Positions 23,088-29,609 of a stretch of 29,609 nt of DNA are shown here, in pieces. The notes under the pieces are model-generated. The model did not search any database. It saw only the letters and a program-made list of their open reading frames with translations, and had not been told where the DNA came from. Source of the DNA: Eubacteriales bacterium (GTDB lineage Bacteria > Bacillota > Clostridia > Peptostreptococcales > Anaerovoracaceae); assembly GCA_028692535.1 (NCBI GenBank), contig JAQUXD010000005.1:1-29609 (forward strand), in the 5' to 3' direction. Position 1 is the stretch's first letter; each line of letters starts with the position of its first letter. A program made the position numbers and the translations under genes.

Positions 23088-23762
23088 ATGTTTGAAGCAA
23101 CAAAAAGAGAGATCATCAAAGCCGGCATGAATCTGGATCGTTACGGACTGATCGCCTTGTCCGGCGGCAATGTGTCCGTCCGCATGGAAAGCGGCGAGAT
23201 CCTTGTGACCCCTTCGGGGATGATCTACGAAGACCTGACCGAGGATGATATTTTAGTAATGGATCTGGAAGGGAAGATCATCGAAGGCACTCGCAAACCT
23301 TCCTCGGATACAGAAGCCATCCTGTATATTTTCCAAAAGCGTCCCGATGTGACTTCTGTCATCCACACCCATCAACCCTATGCCACGGCCGTGGGCCTGA
23401 TTCAGGATGAATTCGAAGTGAACCTGACTACCCTGGCCAACGCCACGGCCGGCCCGGTCCCCGTGACACCCTACAGCTCTGCAGGCAGCATCGATATGGG
23501 CATCGACACTGTTAAGTATATCGGCGACGGCCTGGCTGTGATCCTGGCCCATCACGGTGTCATGACCATCGGCAAGAACCTGAAACAGGCACTGTACGCC
23601 GCCGTCTACTTGGAAGAAGCCGCGAAATGCTACCTGGCAGCCCGGGCTTGCGGCGAAACGAAAAAAATGACGCCGGAGCAGATCGAGCAATCCATCGAAG
23701 TGTTTAAATATTACGGACAGGGAACACCCACCATACCCAAGGATCTCGTCAAGAGAAAATAG
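23088..23762 (+). CDS. Class II aldolase/adducin family sugar-phosphate aldolase
   Basis: Zinc-dependent enzyme of the FucA/AraD fold, which cleaves or epimerises sugar phosphates. Zinc ligands are in place: H93 and H95 in IHTHQPYA and H156 in LAHHGVM; E76 in SSDTEAIL matches the family's catalytic Glu. SGGNVSVR and TPSGM form the phosphate-binding loops. The 224-residue length fits fuculose-1-phosphate aldolase, ribulose-5-phosphate 4-epimerase and 5-deoxyribulose-1-phosphate aldolase alike, and sequence alone does not separate these. It follows the transketolase subunits by 24 bases, so a retro-aldol product such as DHAP or an aldehyde probably feeds the same route. Confidence 0.9.
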   Translation: MFEATKREIIKAGMNLDRYGLIALSGGNVSVRMESGEILVTPSGMIYEDLTEDDILVMDLEGKIIEGTRKPSSDTEAILYIFQKRPDVTSVIHTHQPYATAVGLIQDEFEVNLTTLANATAGPVPVTPYSSAGSIDMGIDTVKYIGDGLAVILAHHGVMTIGKNLKQALYAAVYLEEAAKCYLAARACGETKKMTPEQIEQSIEVFKYYGQGTPTIPKDLVKRK

Positions 23763-23770
23763 GAGCGCGT

Positions 23771-24709
23771 ATGAGCCAGAAAGAGGAATTCCTGGTCCAG
23801 GTCGCCGAGCTTTATTATCAGCAGGATCTGAATCAGCAGGAGATCGCCAAGATATTCAATATATCCCGGCCCACAGTATCCAGATTGCTGGAGGAGGCTC
23901 GGAAGCGCAAGATCGTGGAAATCATCATCCACAGTCCTATCGCAAAGAATTACGAGCTGTCCGAAGCGGTCCGGGAAGCCTACGGGCTCAAGAACTGCAT
24001 TGTGATCGACAGCCGCGCAGGATACCAGGAAACCCTGAAGTGCTGTTCTACCGCTGCGGCGAATTTCCTGCACAGCGTGCTGGAGAGCAACCTGGTGCTG
24101 GCCGTATCCTGGGGTAGCGCGATCACCTATTTGGCCCAAGTGCTGGAGCCCAGGGTCTACAATAACGTCCATGTGGTGCAGATGGTCGGATGTCTGGCTG
24201 CGGGGAATCCCCAGCAGGACGGCATCGAGATCTCCATGAAAATCGCTCAGAAGCTGGGCGCAGGATATTCCAATATCTTCGCGCCGGTATTTGTAAACAG
24301 CGAGCTCATGGCCGCTCATTTTCTGGAGGAACCCAGGATTGTCTCCACCATGGAGAAGATCAACATTGCCGACATCGCAGTCATGGGCATCGGTTCTGTC
24401 GGAGATCGGAACTCCATCCTGTCCACCACGGAAAGCGTACTGCCTCACGAATGGAAAGTGTTGAAAGAAAAAGGGGCCCAGGGTCACTTGCTGGCCAGGA
24501 TGTTCGACGCAGACGGCAAGGAAATCCCGATCCCCGGCAAAAATGCGGTATCGCCGCCGCTGGACACACTCAAGAAGATCCGGTGGACCATCGGTATTGC
24601 CGTTTCGGCGCGAAAAGCCTTGGCGGTCAAGGCCGCCGTCCGAGCGGGCTACATCAACTCGCTGGTCATCGACAGCGGACTGGCTGACGCGCTTCTCAAA
24701 AACAACTGA
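23771..24709 (+). CDS. SorC/DeoR-family sugar-binding transcriptional regulator
   Basis: The N-terminal helix-turn-helix (about residues 8-50) reads LYYQQDLNQQEIAKIFNISRPTVSRLLEEAR, shown here in part as LNQQEIAKIFNISRPTVSRL. The remaining 260 residues form the family's sugar-binding domain, related to GlcN6P isomerase folds, with AVSWGSAITYLAQ, VGDRNSILSTTE and the C-terminal ARKALAVKAAVRAGYINSLV. Members bind a phosphorylated sugar as inducer. It is the last gene of the transketolase operon, 8 bases after the aldolase, with AGGAGCG at the start. The palindromes at 20952-20969 and 21092-21109 are its likely targets, giving local control of both divergent units. An intrinsic terminator follows. 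Confidence 0.9.
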   Translation: MSQKEEFLVQVAELYYQQDLNQQEIAKIFNISRPTVSRLLEEARKRKIVEIIIHSPIAKNYELSEAVREAYGLKNCIVIDSRAGYQETLKCCSTAAANFLHSVLESNLVLAVSWGSAITYLAQVLEPRVYNNVHVVQMVGCLAAGNPQQDGIEISMKIAQKLGAGYSNIFAPVFVNSELMAAHFLEEPRIVSTMEKINIADIAVMGIGSVGDRNSILSTTESVLPHEWKVLKEKGAQGHLLARMFDADGKEIPIPGKNAVSPPLDTLKKIRWTIGIAVSARKALAVKAAVRAGYINSLVIDSGLADALLKNN

Positions 24710-24725
24710 AAACACATCCTGCAGC

Positions 24726-24760
24726 CACTCCGGAAGAGCACTTTTCCGGAGTGTTTTTTT
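24726..24760 (+). terminator. Intrinsic terminator after the SorC-type regulator
   Basis: CACTCCGGAA (24726-24735) pairs perfectly with TTCCGGAGTG (24744-24753) around an 8-base loop, followed by seven Ts (24754-24760). It closes the sugar operon, only a few bases before the walR -10. Confidence 0.93.
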
Positions 24761-24770
24761 ATGCTATACT
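24742..24770 (+). promoter_or_regulatory. Predicted extended -10 promoter of walR
   Basis: TGCTATACT (24762-24770) is a strong extended -10. The -35 position (24742-24747, TTTTCC) is poor and lies in the terminator stem, so recognition would rest on the extended -10. Predicted start is near 24777, 14 bases before the ATG. This rules out the in-frame ATG at 24761. Confidence 0.5.
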
Positions 24771-24790
24771 TAATCGTTAAGGAGGAGCGT

Positions 24791-25501
24791 ATGGACACGG
24801 ATATTATCGCGAAAAGAGTTTTGATCATCGAGGACGAAACATCGATCTCCGATATCATCAAATTCAACCTCATCAAGGAAGGCTATCAGGTGGATACCGC
24901 TTATGACGGACAGGAGGGGCTCCGCAAAGCTCTGGAAAGCAATCCTGATCTGATCCTGCTGGATGTGATGCTTCCGCTCATGGATGGATTTCAGGTTTGC
25001 AAAAAAGTGCGGGAGACCAGCAATACTCCGATCTTGATGCTCACCGCCAAAGAAGAAGAGGTAGATAAAGTGCTGGGCCTGGAGCTTGGCGCCGACGACT
25101 ATATCACCAAACCCTTCGGCATGCGGGAGCTGATTGCCCGGATCAAAGCCAATATCCGCCGAAGCGATTTTATGGAAGACAAACTGAACGCGCCGGCCGA
25201 CGTCCAGACCTTCGGCAATCTGGAGATCGACATGAATCGATACGAAGTGCGCAAGAACGGCACAGCGCTGGATCTGACACTTCGGGAGTTTGAGCTGCTC
25301 AAGTACCTGGCCGAGCACGAAGACAAGGTCTTTTCCAGAGAACAGCTTCTCGAAGAGGTCTGGGGATACGAGTATTACGGAGATATCCGGACGGTGGATG
25401 TGACGGTCCGAAGGCTTCGGGAAAAGCTGGAAGACGATCCCGGCGAGCCCCGGTATATAATGACAAAAAGAGGAATCGGCTATCATTTCAGGAGACCGTA
25501 A
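24791..25501 (+). CDS. walR: WalR-like OmpR-family response regulator
   Basis: Response regulator of the WalRK pair, which controls cell-wall metabolism genes in Firmicutes. The receiver domain (about 8-120) has the acidic pair IEDE, the phospho-acceptor Asp in LILLDVMLPLMDGF, the Thr in ILMLTAKEE and the Lys in DYITKPFGMREL. A winged-helix domain follows (about 135-236), with TLREFELLKYLAEH, and DVTVRRLREKLEDDP and TKRGIGYHF near the end. An in-frame ATG exists 30 bases upstream, but AAGGAGGAG (24779-24787) and the promoter position support 24791. It is followed by its kinase after 3 bases. Assignment to WalR rather than PhoP rests on overall likeness and the neighbouring kinase with PAS. 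Confidence 0.85.
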   Translation: MDTDIIAKRVLIIEDETSISDIIKFNLIKEGYQVDTAYDGQEGLRKALESNPDLILLDVMLPLMDGFQVCKKVRETSNTPILMLTAKEEEVDKVLGLELGADDYITKPFGMRELIARIKANIRRSDFMEDKLNAPADVQTFGNLEIDMNRYEVRKNGTALDLTLREFELLKYLAEHEDKVFSREQLLEEVWGYEYYGDIRTVDVTVRRLREKLEDDPGEPRYIMTKRGIGYHFRRP

Positions 25502-25504
25502 AGG

Positions 25505-27340
25505 ATGAATAAGGTCCGGCAGCACAGCAGCGTAAGATGGCGAATCGTACTGATCTATTTTTTGCTGGTCTTTATTGCCATGACCATTGTTTCAGTGTTT
25601 TTGCTGGATCAGATGAAAACGTACCAGATCAATGCGGTGCGTGAGAATCTCACCAAAACGATCCACGAGAGCAATCTTCTGACCTCGCTTGGGCGCTACG
25701 AAAACCTGGCCGACAATACGGTCGAAATCCAGGCCAATTTAGATGAAAACTGGAGCCGCAGCTTCGCCGAGGAGCTTTCGGTGATCTGCCGGGACTTTCT
25801 GGTCTGCGCCTCCACAAATCCTAATATCGTGGGACGGGACGCCCGGGATGTTTTCGATCCGGGGATCCTTCTCAATACGTTTGTGACGGGAGAGAACAGC
25901 GAGTCCGACTCCGTGATCTCCGGAAATATCCCGGTGAAAAACCTGAGTTATCCCATCGTTTCCGCGCAGAACAGCGGTGTGCTGGGCGTCGTATACGTCC
26001 GGGCGGACTTGTCCAGCATCAGCAGCTTTCTTTCTCAATCCAAGCTGATCTTCGTACAGGCCATGCTCCTGGCTCTGATCGTGACGGTTCTTCTTGGCTT
26101 TGTGATCGCACGGAGCATCACCGTGCCTATCAACGACGTCACACGCACGGTGCAGCGCATGTCCCAGGGGGATTTCAGCCAGAGGGTCCAGGTAAAATCC
26201 GACGATGAAATCGGCCAGCTGGCCCAGATGTTCAACCTGCTCAGGGAGAAGTTGGATTTTACGCTTTCTGAAATCTCCAACGAAAAAAACAAGCTGGAGA
26301 CGATCCTCACCTATATGGCCGACGGACTGATCGCCATCGATCTGGAGGGGCGCATGCTCCACGCCAACCCGGCGGCGCGCAGCATCCTGCGCATCGGCGA
26401 CGAGGAAGATCTTTCGGAGGTTTCTTACGACAGCTTTCTGGGGCATATTTCCCCGAGAATGACACTGGCGTACATCAAAGAAAATTGCAAAAATGAAGGC
26501 GGAGAAGATACCTTCGACTACGGCGCCACCACGCTGGCTGTGCGGTATGATCGCTTCAAGGACGACGACGGAAAAGATGTTGGCATTATCATCATCATGC
26601 AGGACATCACGGAACGTCAAAAGCTGGAAGATATGCAGACGGACTTCGTGGCCAACGTTTCCCACGAGCTCAAGACGCCTCTGACTACTATTAAAAGTTA
26701 TACGGAGACACTGCTGGACGGCGCATTGGACGATCGCCCCACCGCAGTCAAATTTCTGAACATCGTGGATACGGAAGCGGACCGGATGAACCGGTTGGTC
26801 AAGGATCTGCTTCAGCTTTCCAGGCTGGATCACCGTCAGGAAAAATGGAATATCAAGGAGAGCAATCTTCTGGCGCTGCTCAATACCGTGGCGACCAAAG
26901 TGGAAATGACGGTCCGGCAGAAGCAGCAGGAGCTGAAGCTGGCCTACGACAATGCGAAGGAGATCCGAGTCTTGATCGACCGAGACCGGTTCGAGCAGGT
27001 GCTCATGAATGTGTTGTCCAACGCCATCAAATACACGGACCGGGGAGGCCGCATCGAGATAGACGCCTTCGTAAAAAACTCTCTGGCGCACATCGTAGTC
27101 CGGGATAACGGAATCGGGATCGCCGAAGGGGAGCTTTCCAGAATTTTTGAACGCTTTTACCGGGTGGACAAAGCCCGTTCCCGCGCCATGGGCGGTACCG
27201 GACTTGGCCTGGCCATTACAAAGCAAATCGTGGAAGAACATCACGGGACCATCGAAGCTGAGAGTCGGGAAGGGGAAGGCACGCAGATCACCATCAAGCT
27301 TCCTTTGGCCACACGCAGGGGAAAGCGCGACATCGAATGA
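25505..27340 (+). CDS. walK: WalK-like sensor histidine kinase
   Basis: Membrane kinase partner of WalR. Domain order: TM1 (about 13-34), an extracellular sensor of roughly 150 residues, TM2 (about 182-202, MLLALIVTVLLGFVIAR), HAMP (about 203-256), PAS (about 262-372) ending at IMQDITERQKLE, then HisKA with H387 in NVSHELKTPLTTIKSY. The ATPase domain has the N box NVLSNAIKYTDRGG, the G1 box DNGIGIAEGE and GGTGLGLAITKQIVEEHHG. This layout is that of WalK/VicK. The regulators walH and walI found after walK in Bacillus are absent; the DivIC-like gene overlaps the stop codon instead (ATGA). Confidence 0.9.
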   Translation: MNKVRQHSSVRWRIVLIYFLLVFIAMTIVSVFLLDQMKTYQINAVRENLTKTIHESNLLTSLGRYENLADNTVEIQANLDENWSRSFAEELSVICRDFLVCASTNPNIVGRDARDVFDPGILLNTFVTGENSESDSVISGNIPVKNLSYPIVSAQNSGVLGVVYVRADLSSISSFLSQSKLIFVQAMLLALIVTVLLGFVIARSITVPINDVTRTVQRMSQGDFSQRVQVKSDDEIGQLAQMFNLLREKLDFTLSEISNEKNKLETILTYMADGLIAIDLEGRMLHANPAARSILRIGDEEDLSEVSYDSFLGHISPRMTLAYIKENCKNEGGEDTFDYGATTLAVRYDRFKDDDGKDVGIIIIMQDITERQKLEDMQTDFVANVSHELKTPLTTIKSYTETLLDGALDDRPTAVKFLNIVDTEADRMNRLVKDLLQLSRLDHRQEKWNIKESNLLALLNTVATKVEMTVRQKQQELKLAYDNAKEIRVLIDRDRFEQVLMNVLSNAIKYTDRGGRIEIDAFVKNSLAHIVVRDNGIGIAEGELSRIFERFYRVDKARSRAMGGTGLGLAITKQIVEEHHGTIEAESREGEGTQITIKLPLATRRGKRDIE

Positions 27341-27828
27341 GCCGTCGGGCGGCAGAGGCCATGAAAAATAACAGCAGAAGCGGCGCTGTGCAATACGACG
27401 AAGTCATCGACTTCGATCAGATCCGAAAAGAGCGCCGGGAAAAAAGAAAAGAAAAGCTGGAAAAGAAAAAGCCTGTGGAGAAGGATGCTCTTTCCCGCAG
27501 AAAAGCAGCGAAGCGGCGACGGTTTATGATCCTGTGCACCGCAGGCATTCTGTTTGTTGCCGCATTGGTGGTTTCCGCGGGCGTCAAAGTCTGGAACCTT
27601 CAGAAGGAAAAGCAGGAAACCCAGGCCGAGCTGGATGCGCTGACGCAAAAGCAGGCTGAATTGAAAAACGAGTTGTCCCAGCTGGACAACGAAGAATATA
27701 TCGAGCAGGAAGCTCGGTCCGAGCTCCACATGATCTTTCCCGGAGAGATCATGTATGTGATCCCTATGGAATCCTTCGCGGAAATCGAAGAGGCCCTGCC
27801 CGAAGAAAGCGACGCCAAACCGGAATGA
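27337..27828 (+). CDS. DivIC/FtsB-like septum formation initiator protein
   Basis: Single-pass membrane protein related to divisome proteins DivIC and FtsB. The 163 residues have a very basic, coiled-coil-like cytoplasmic N-terminus (KERREKRKEKLEKKK), one membrane span (about 63-84), a leucine-rich coiled coil (88-115, LQKEKQETQAELDALTQKQ) and the conserved short motif NEEYIEQEARSELHMIFPGE. The cytoplasmic region is longer than in FtsB. The start overlaps the walK stop as ATGA; another in-frame ATG at 27361 is possible, with GAGG in front. It ends with a second ATGA overlap with rnmV. Being read with walRK suggests co-control of wall synthesis and division. Confidence 0.82.
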   Translation: MSRRAAEAMKNNSRSGAVQYDEVIDFDQIRKERREKRKEKLEKKKPVEKDALSRRKAAKRRRFMILCTAGILFVAALVVSAGVKVWNLQKEKQETQAELDALTQKQAELKNELSQLDNEEYIEQEARSELHMIFPGEIMYVIPMESFAEIEEALPEESDAKPE

Positions 27829-28400
27829 ACGAGCAGGAAAGACCGGCAATCAAAGAAGTGATCGTCGTGGAGGGCCGGGATGACGAAGCCGCAGTCCTGC
27901 GGGCGGTGGAGGCCATGACCATCGCCACCCACGGCTACGGCATCCGTTCCCAGACATTGGCGCTGATCGAAAAGGCGTACCGGGAGCAGGGGATCATCCT
28001 GTTTACGGACCCCGACCACGCAGGGCGGGCGATCCGCCGGCGCCTCACCCGTCTTTTTCCCGGTGCGGGGCAAGCCTATCTGACGGCGGAGGAAGCGGAA
28101 AAAAACGGGGATATCGGCATTGAAAATGCCGATGCGGCATCGATCCGAAGAGCTTTGGATGCCGCCGGCGCCGGACAAAAAGCGATTTGCGCAGAGTATA
28201 CGCCCGACGACCTCTGGCGGCTTGGACTTACCGGCGGTCCCCGGGCAAGAGAACGCCGGACCGCCCTGGGAAAAGCATTGGGCATCGGAGACGGAAACGC
28301 AGCGGCGTTTCTGAAAAAACTGAACGGATTCGGCATCACTAGGGAGGCGCTGCAGCAGGCATGGGAAGACTTCATACCGCCGGAGGGATCCGGGCAATAG
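27825..28400 (+). CDS. rnmV: Ribonuclease M5 (Toprim domain)
   Basis: Toprim-fold endonuclease that finishes 5S rRNA maturation in Firmicutes. The 191 residues start with a Toprim core: IKEVIVVEGRDDEAAVLRA with the catalytic Glu, then ILFTDPDHAGRAIRRRL with the DxD-type metal site. GDIGIENADAASIRRAL and the C-terminal domain match the family. Length is normal. The start overlaps the previous gene by four bases (ATGA), and the end overlaps rsmA by 40 bases. The rnmV-rsmA pairing is common in Firmicutes. Confidence 0.93.
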   Translation: MNEQERPAIKEVIVVEGRDDEAAVLRAVEAMTIATHGYGIRSQTLALIEKAYREQGIILFTDPDHAGRAIRRRLTRLFPGAGQAYLTAEEAEKNGDIGIENADAASIRRALDAAGAGQKAICAEYTPDDLWRLGLTGGPRARERRTALGKALGIGDGNAAAFLKKLNGFGITREALQQAWEDFIPPEGSGQ

Positions 28401-29251
28401 GGAAAAAATATGATTTTCGTACCGCCAAGCGGTTGGGACAGAATTTTTTGACCGACCTGTCGGTGGTCGATCAGATCGTGGAAAGCTCCGAAGCCGGACC
28501 CCGGGATCTGGTGATCGAGATCGGGCCCGGTATGGGTGTGCTCACGGTTCAGGCCGCCCGTGCGGCGGGGAAGGTGGCGGCTATCGAAGTGGATGCCAAG
28601 CTCATTCCCATTCTGAGGGAAACATTGGCGCCTTACGCCAATGTGACGGTAATTCACGAAGATGTACTCAAGACCGATCTGCCCGCCCTCATCGAACGAG
28701 AGCGCATTTTGCCCGACGGGACATCTGCAGAGCAGGTTCGCATCCTGGGCAATTTGCCTTACTATATCACGACGCCCATCCTGATGAAGCTGTTGGAAGA
28801 CCGTGTCGGCGTACAGTCCATCACCATCATGGTGCAAAAGGAAGTCGCCATGCGGATCGCAGCGCCGCCGGGCAGTCGGACCTACGGCGCCCTTTCTGTG
28901 GCCGTGCAGTATTTCTGTGAAATCGACTACGTGGTCACGGTGCCGAAGGAAGCTTTTTTCCCGGCACCCAAGGTGGACTCTGCCGTGATCCATCTGCGCC
29001 TTCGCACAAAACCGCCGGTGGAACTGCTGTCCGAAAAACTCTTTTTTGAATGTGTCAAGAAGGGCTTCGGGCAGCGGCGAAAAACCTTGCACAACGCGCT
29101 CACAGGCATCTGCGACCTGGACAAGGAAGCGACCGGAAAGCTTCTGGAGGTCTGCGGCATCGATCCGATCCGCCGGGCCGAGACCCTATCCCTGGAAGAA
29201 TTTGCAGCATTGGCAAACCGCCTGGCACAGCCGGGCTTGCATATACGATAA
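28361..29251 (+). CDS. rsmA: 16S rRNA dimethyladenosine transferase RsmA/KsgA
   Basis: SAM-dependent enzyme that dimethylates the two adjacent adenines near the 3' end of 16S rRNA, a late check in 30S assembly. The 296 residues include RLGQNFLTD, SAM motif VIEIGPGMGVLT, AIEVDAKLIP, motif IV GNLPYYITTP, and KEAFFPAPKVDSAVIHL. The C-domain has KGFGQRRKTLHNAL. The only in-frame ATG before the conserved part is at 28361, inside rnmV, with GGGAGG about 13 bases before. No other usual start codon lies between it and the conserved KKYDFR. Confidence 0.95.
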   Translation: MGRLHTAGGIRAIGKKYDFRTAKRLGQNFLTDLSVVDQIVESSEAGPRDLVIEIGPGMGVLTVQAARAAGKVAAIEVDAKLIPILRETLAPYANVTVIHEDVLKTDLPALIERERILPDGTSAEQVRILGNLPYYITTPILMKLLEDRVGVQSITIMVQKEVAMRIAAPPGSRTYGALSVAVQYFCEIDYVVTVPKEAFFPAPKVDSAVIHLRLRTKPPVELLSEKLFFECVKKGFGQRRKTLHNALTGICDLDKEATGKLLEVCGIDPIRRAETLSLEEFAALANRLAQPGLHIR

Positions 29252-29271
29252 TTTTAAAGGAGGAACACAGT

Positions 29272-29609
29272 ATGAAAACAGTAGCAACCAAAAACGCACC
29301 CGGCGCCATCGGCCCTTATTCCCAGGCGCAGATCGTCGGAAACATGGTATTTACTTCGGGCCAGTTGGGTCTGGACCCGGCCACCGGCGATTTCGTCGGC
29401 GCCGATGTGCAGGCACAGGCCAAGAAAGCTCTGGAAAACCTCAAGGCGATCTTGGAGGCAGCCGGAACCGGTATGGACAAGGTCTGCAAGACCACGGTTT
29501 TCCTGTCCGACATGGCCAATTTCGGCGCCGTCAACGAAATTTACGGCACATTCTTTAAAGAAGGCGCTTTCCCCGCGAGAAGCTGCGTGGAAGTCGCGGC
29601 GCTGCCCAA
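29272..29609 (+). CDS. ridA: RidA/YjgF family enamine/imine deaminase (3' end outside window)
   Basis: Hydrolyses reactive 2-aminoacrylate and related enamines or imines, releasing ammonia. The visible 112 codons start MKTVATKNAPGAIGPYSQAQ, the classic beginning of the family. VFTSGQLGLDPATGDFVG follows, then FPARSCVEVAALPK with the Arg that binds the substrate carboxylate. About a dozen codons are missing at the window end. AAAGGAGG (29256-29263) precedes the ATG by 8 bases. It follows rsmA by 20 bases and may share its transcript. Confidence 0.95.
   Translation, partial: MKTVATKNAPGAIGPYSQAQIVGNMVFTSGQLGLDPATGDFVGADVQAQAKKALENLKAILEAAGTGMDKVCKTTVFLSDMANFGAVNEIYGTFFKEGAFPARSCVEVAALP

Overview
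The window looks like a chromosomal segment of an anaerobic Firmicute of the class Clostridia. The reasons are the gene order rpsF-ssb-rpsR, gdpP-rplI-dnaB-purA and walR-walK-(divIC-like)-rnmV-rsmA; strong AGGAGG ribosome binding sites; sigma-A type promoters with TATACT or TATGAT -10 boxes; ATG, GTG and TTG starts; and a corrinoid-methyltransferase-like UroD protein beside a small protein of the TM1266 family. The genus cannot be fixed from the sequence. Coding density is very high: no gene-free stretch exceeds about 205 bases. I see no rRNA, tRNA, CRISPR, insertion sequence or prophage gene.

Bases 1-8555 hold the end of pyruvate kinase (cut by the window edge), then the rpsF-ssb-rpsR unit with its own promoter and terminator. 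Next comes a second promoter followed by gdpP (c-di-AMP phosphodiesterase), rplI, dnaB (replicative helicase), purA and a DnaD-like gene. The last carries an N-terminal DnaC-like Cys cluster at its C-terminus, but no helicase-loader ATPase gene follows. Bases 8594-12045 hold a membrane-anchored LysM-G5-M23 cell-wall hydrolase and a six-TM diguanylate cyclase.

Bases 12061-15338 (minus strand) are a two-gene operon: a ribbon-helix-helix protein, then clpB. It has a clear promoter overlapped by small palindromes. Bases 15538-19828 (plus) hold a DUF212 membrane protein, a PLP aminotransferase, and then a compact set: a small TM1266/NikR-C-like protein, a CobW-type GTPase with an altered Cys motif, and a UroD/MtaA-like protein fused to a thioredoxin-like domain. 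The set reads as a possible metal-handling plus methyl-transfer or redox module.

Bases 19904-24709 are a divergent sugar-catabolism regulon. A zinc dehydrogenase lies on the minus strand. A split transketolase, a class II aldolase and a SorC/DeoR-type regulator lie on the plus strand. The 203-base region between them carries two back-to-back promoters built on one inverted repeat, each with a TGATGAACA-containing operator centred about 25 bases downstream of its predicted start. Bases 24791-29609 hold walR-walK, a DivIC/FtsB-like gene, RNase M5, rsmA and the start of a RidA-family gene, tightly packed with overlapping starts and stops.

The observations most worth checking are the DnaD/DnaC hybrid without a loader ATPase, the UroD-thioredoxin fusion with its small-protein/CobW partners, the symmetrical divergent operator region, and the RHH-clpB operon.
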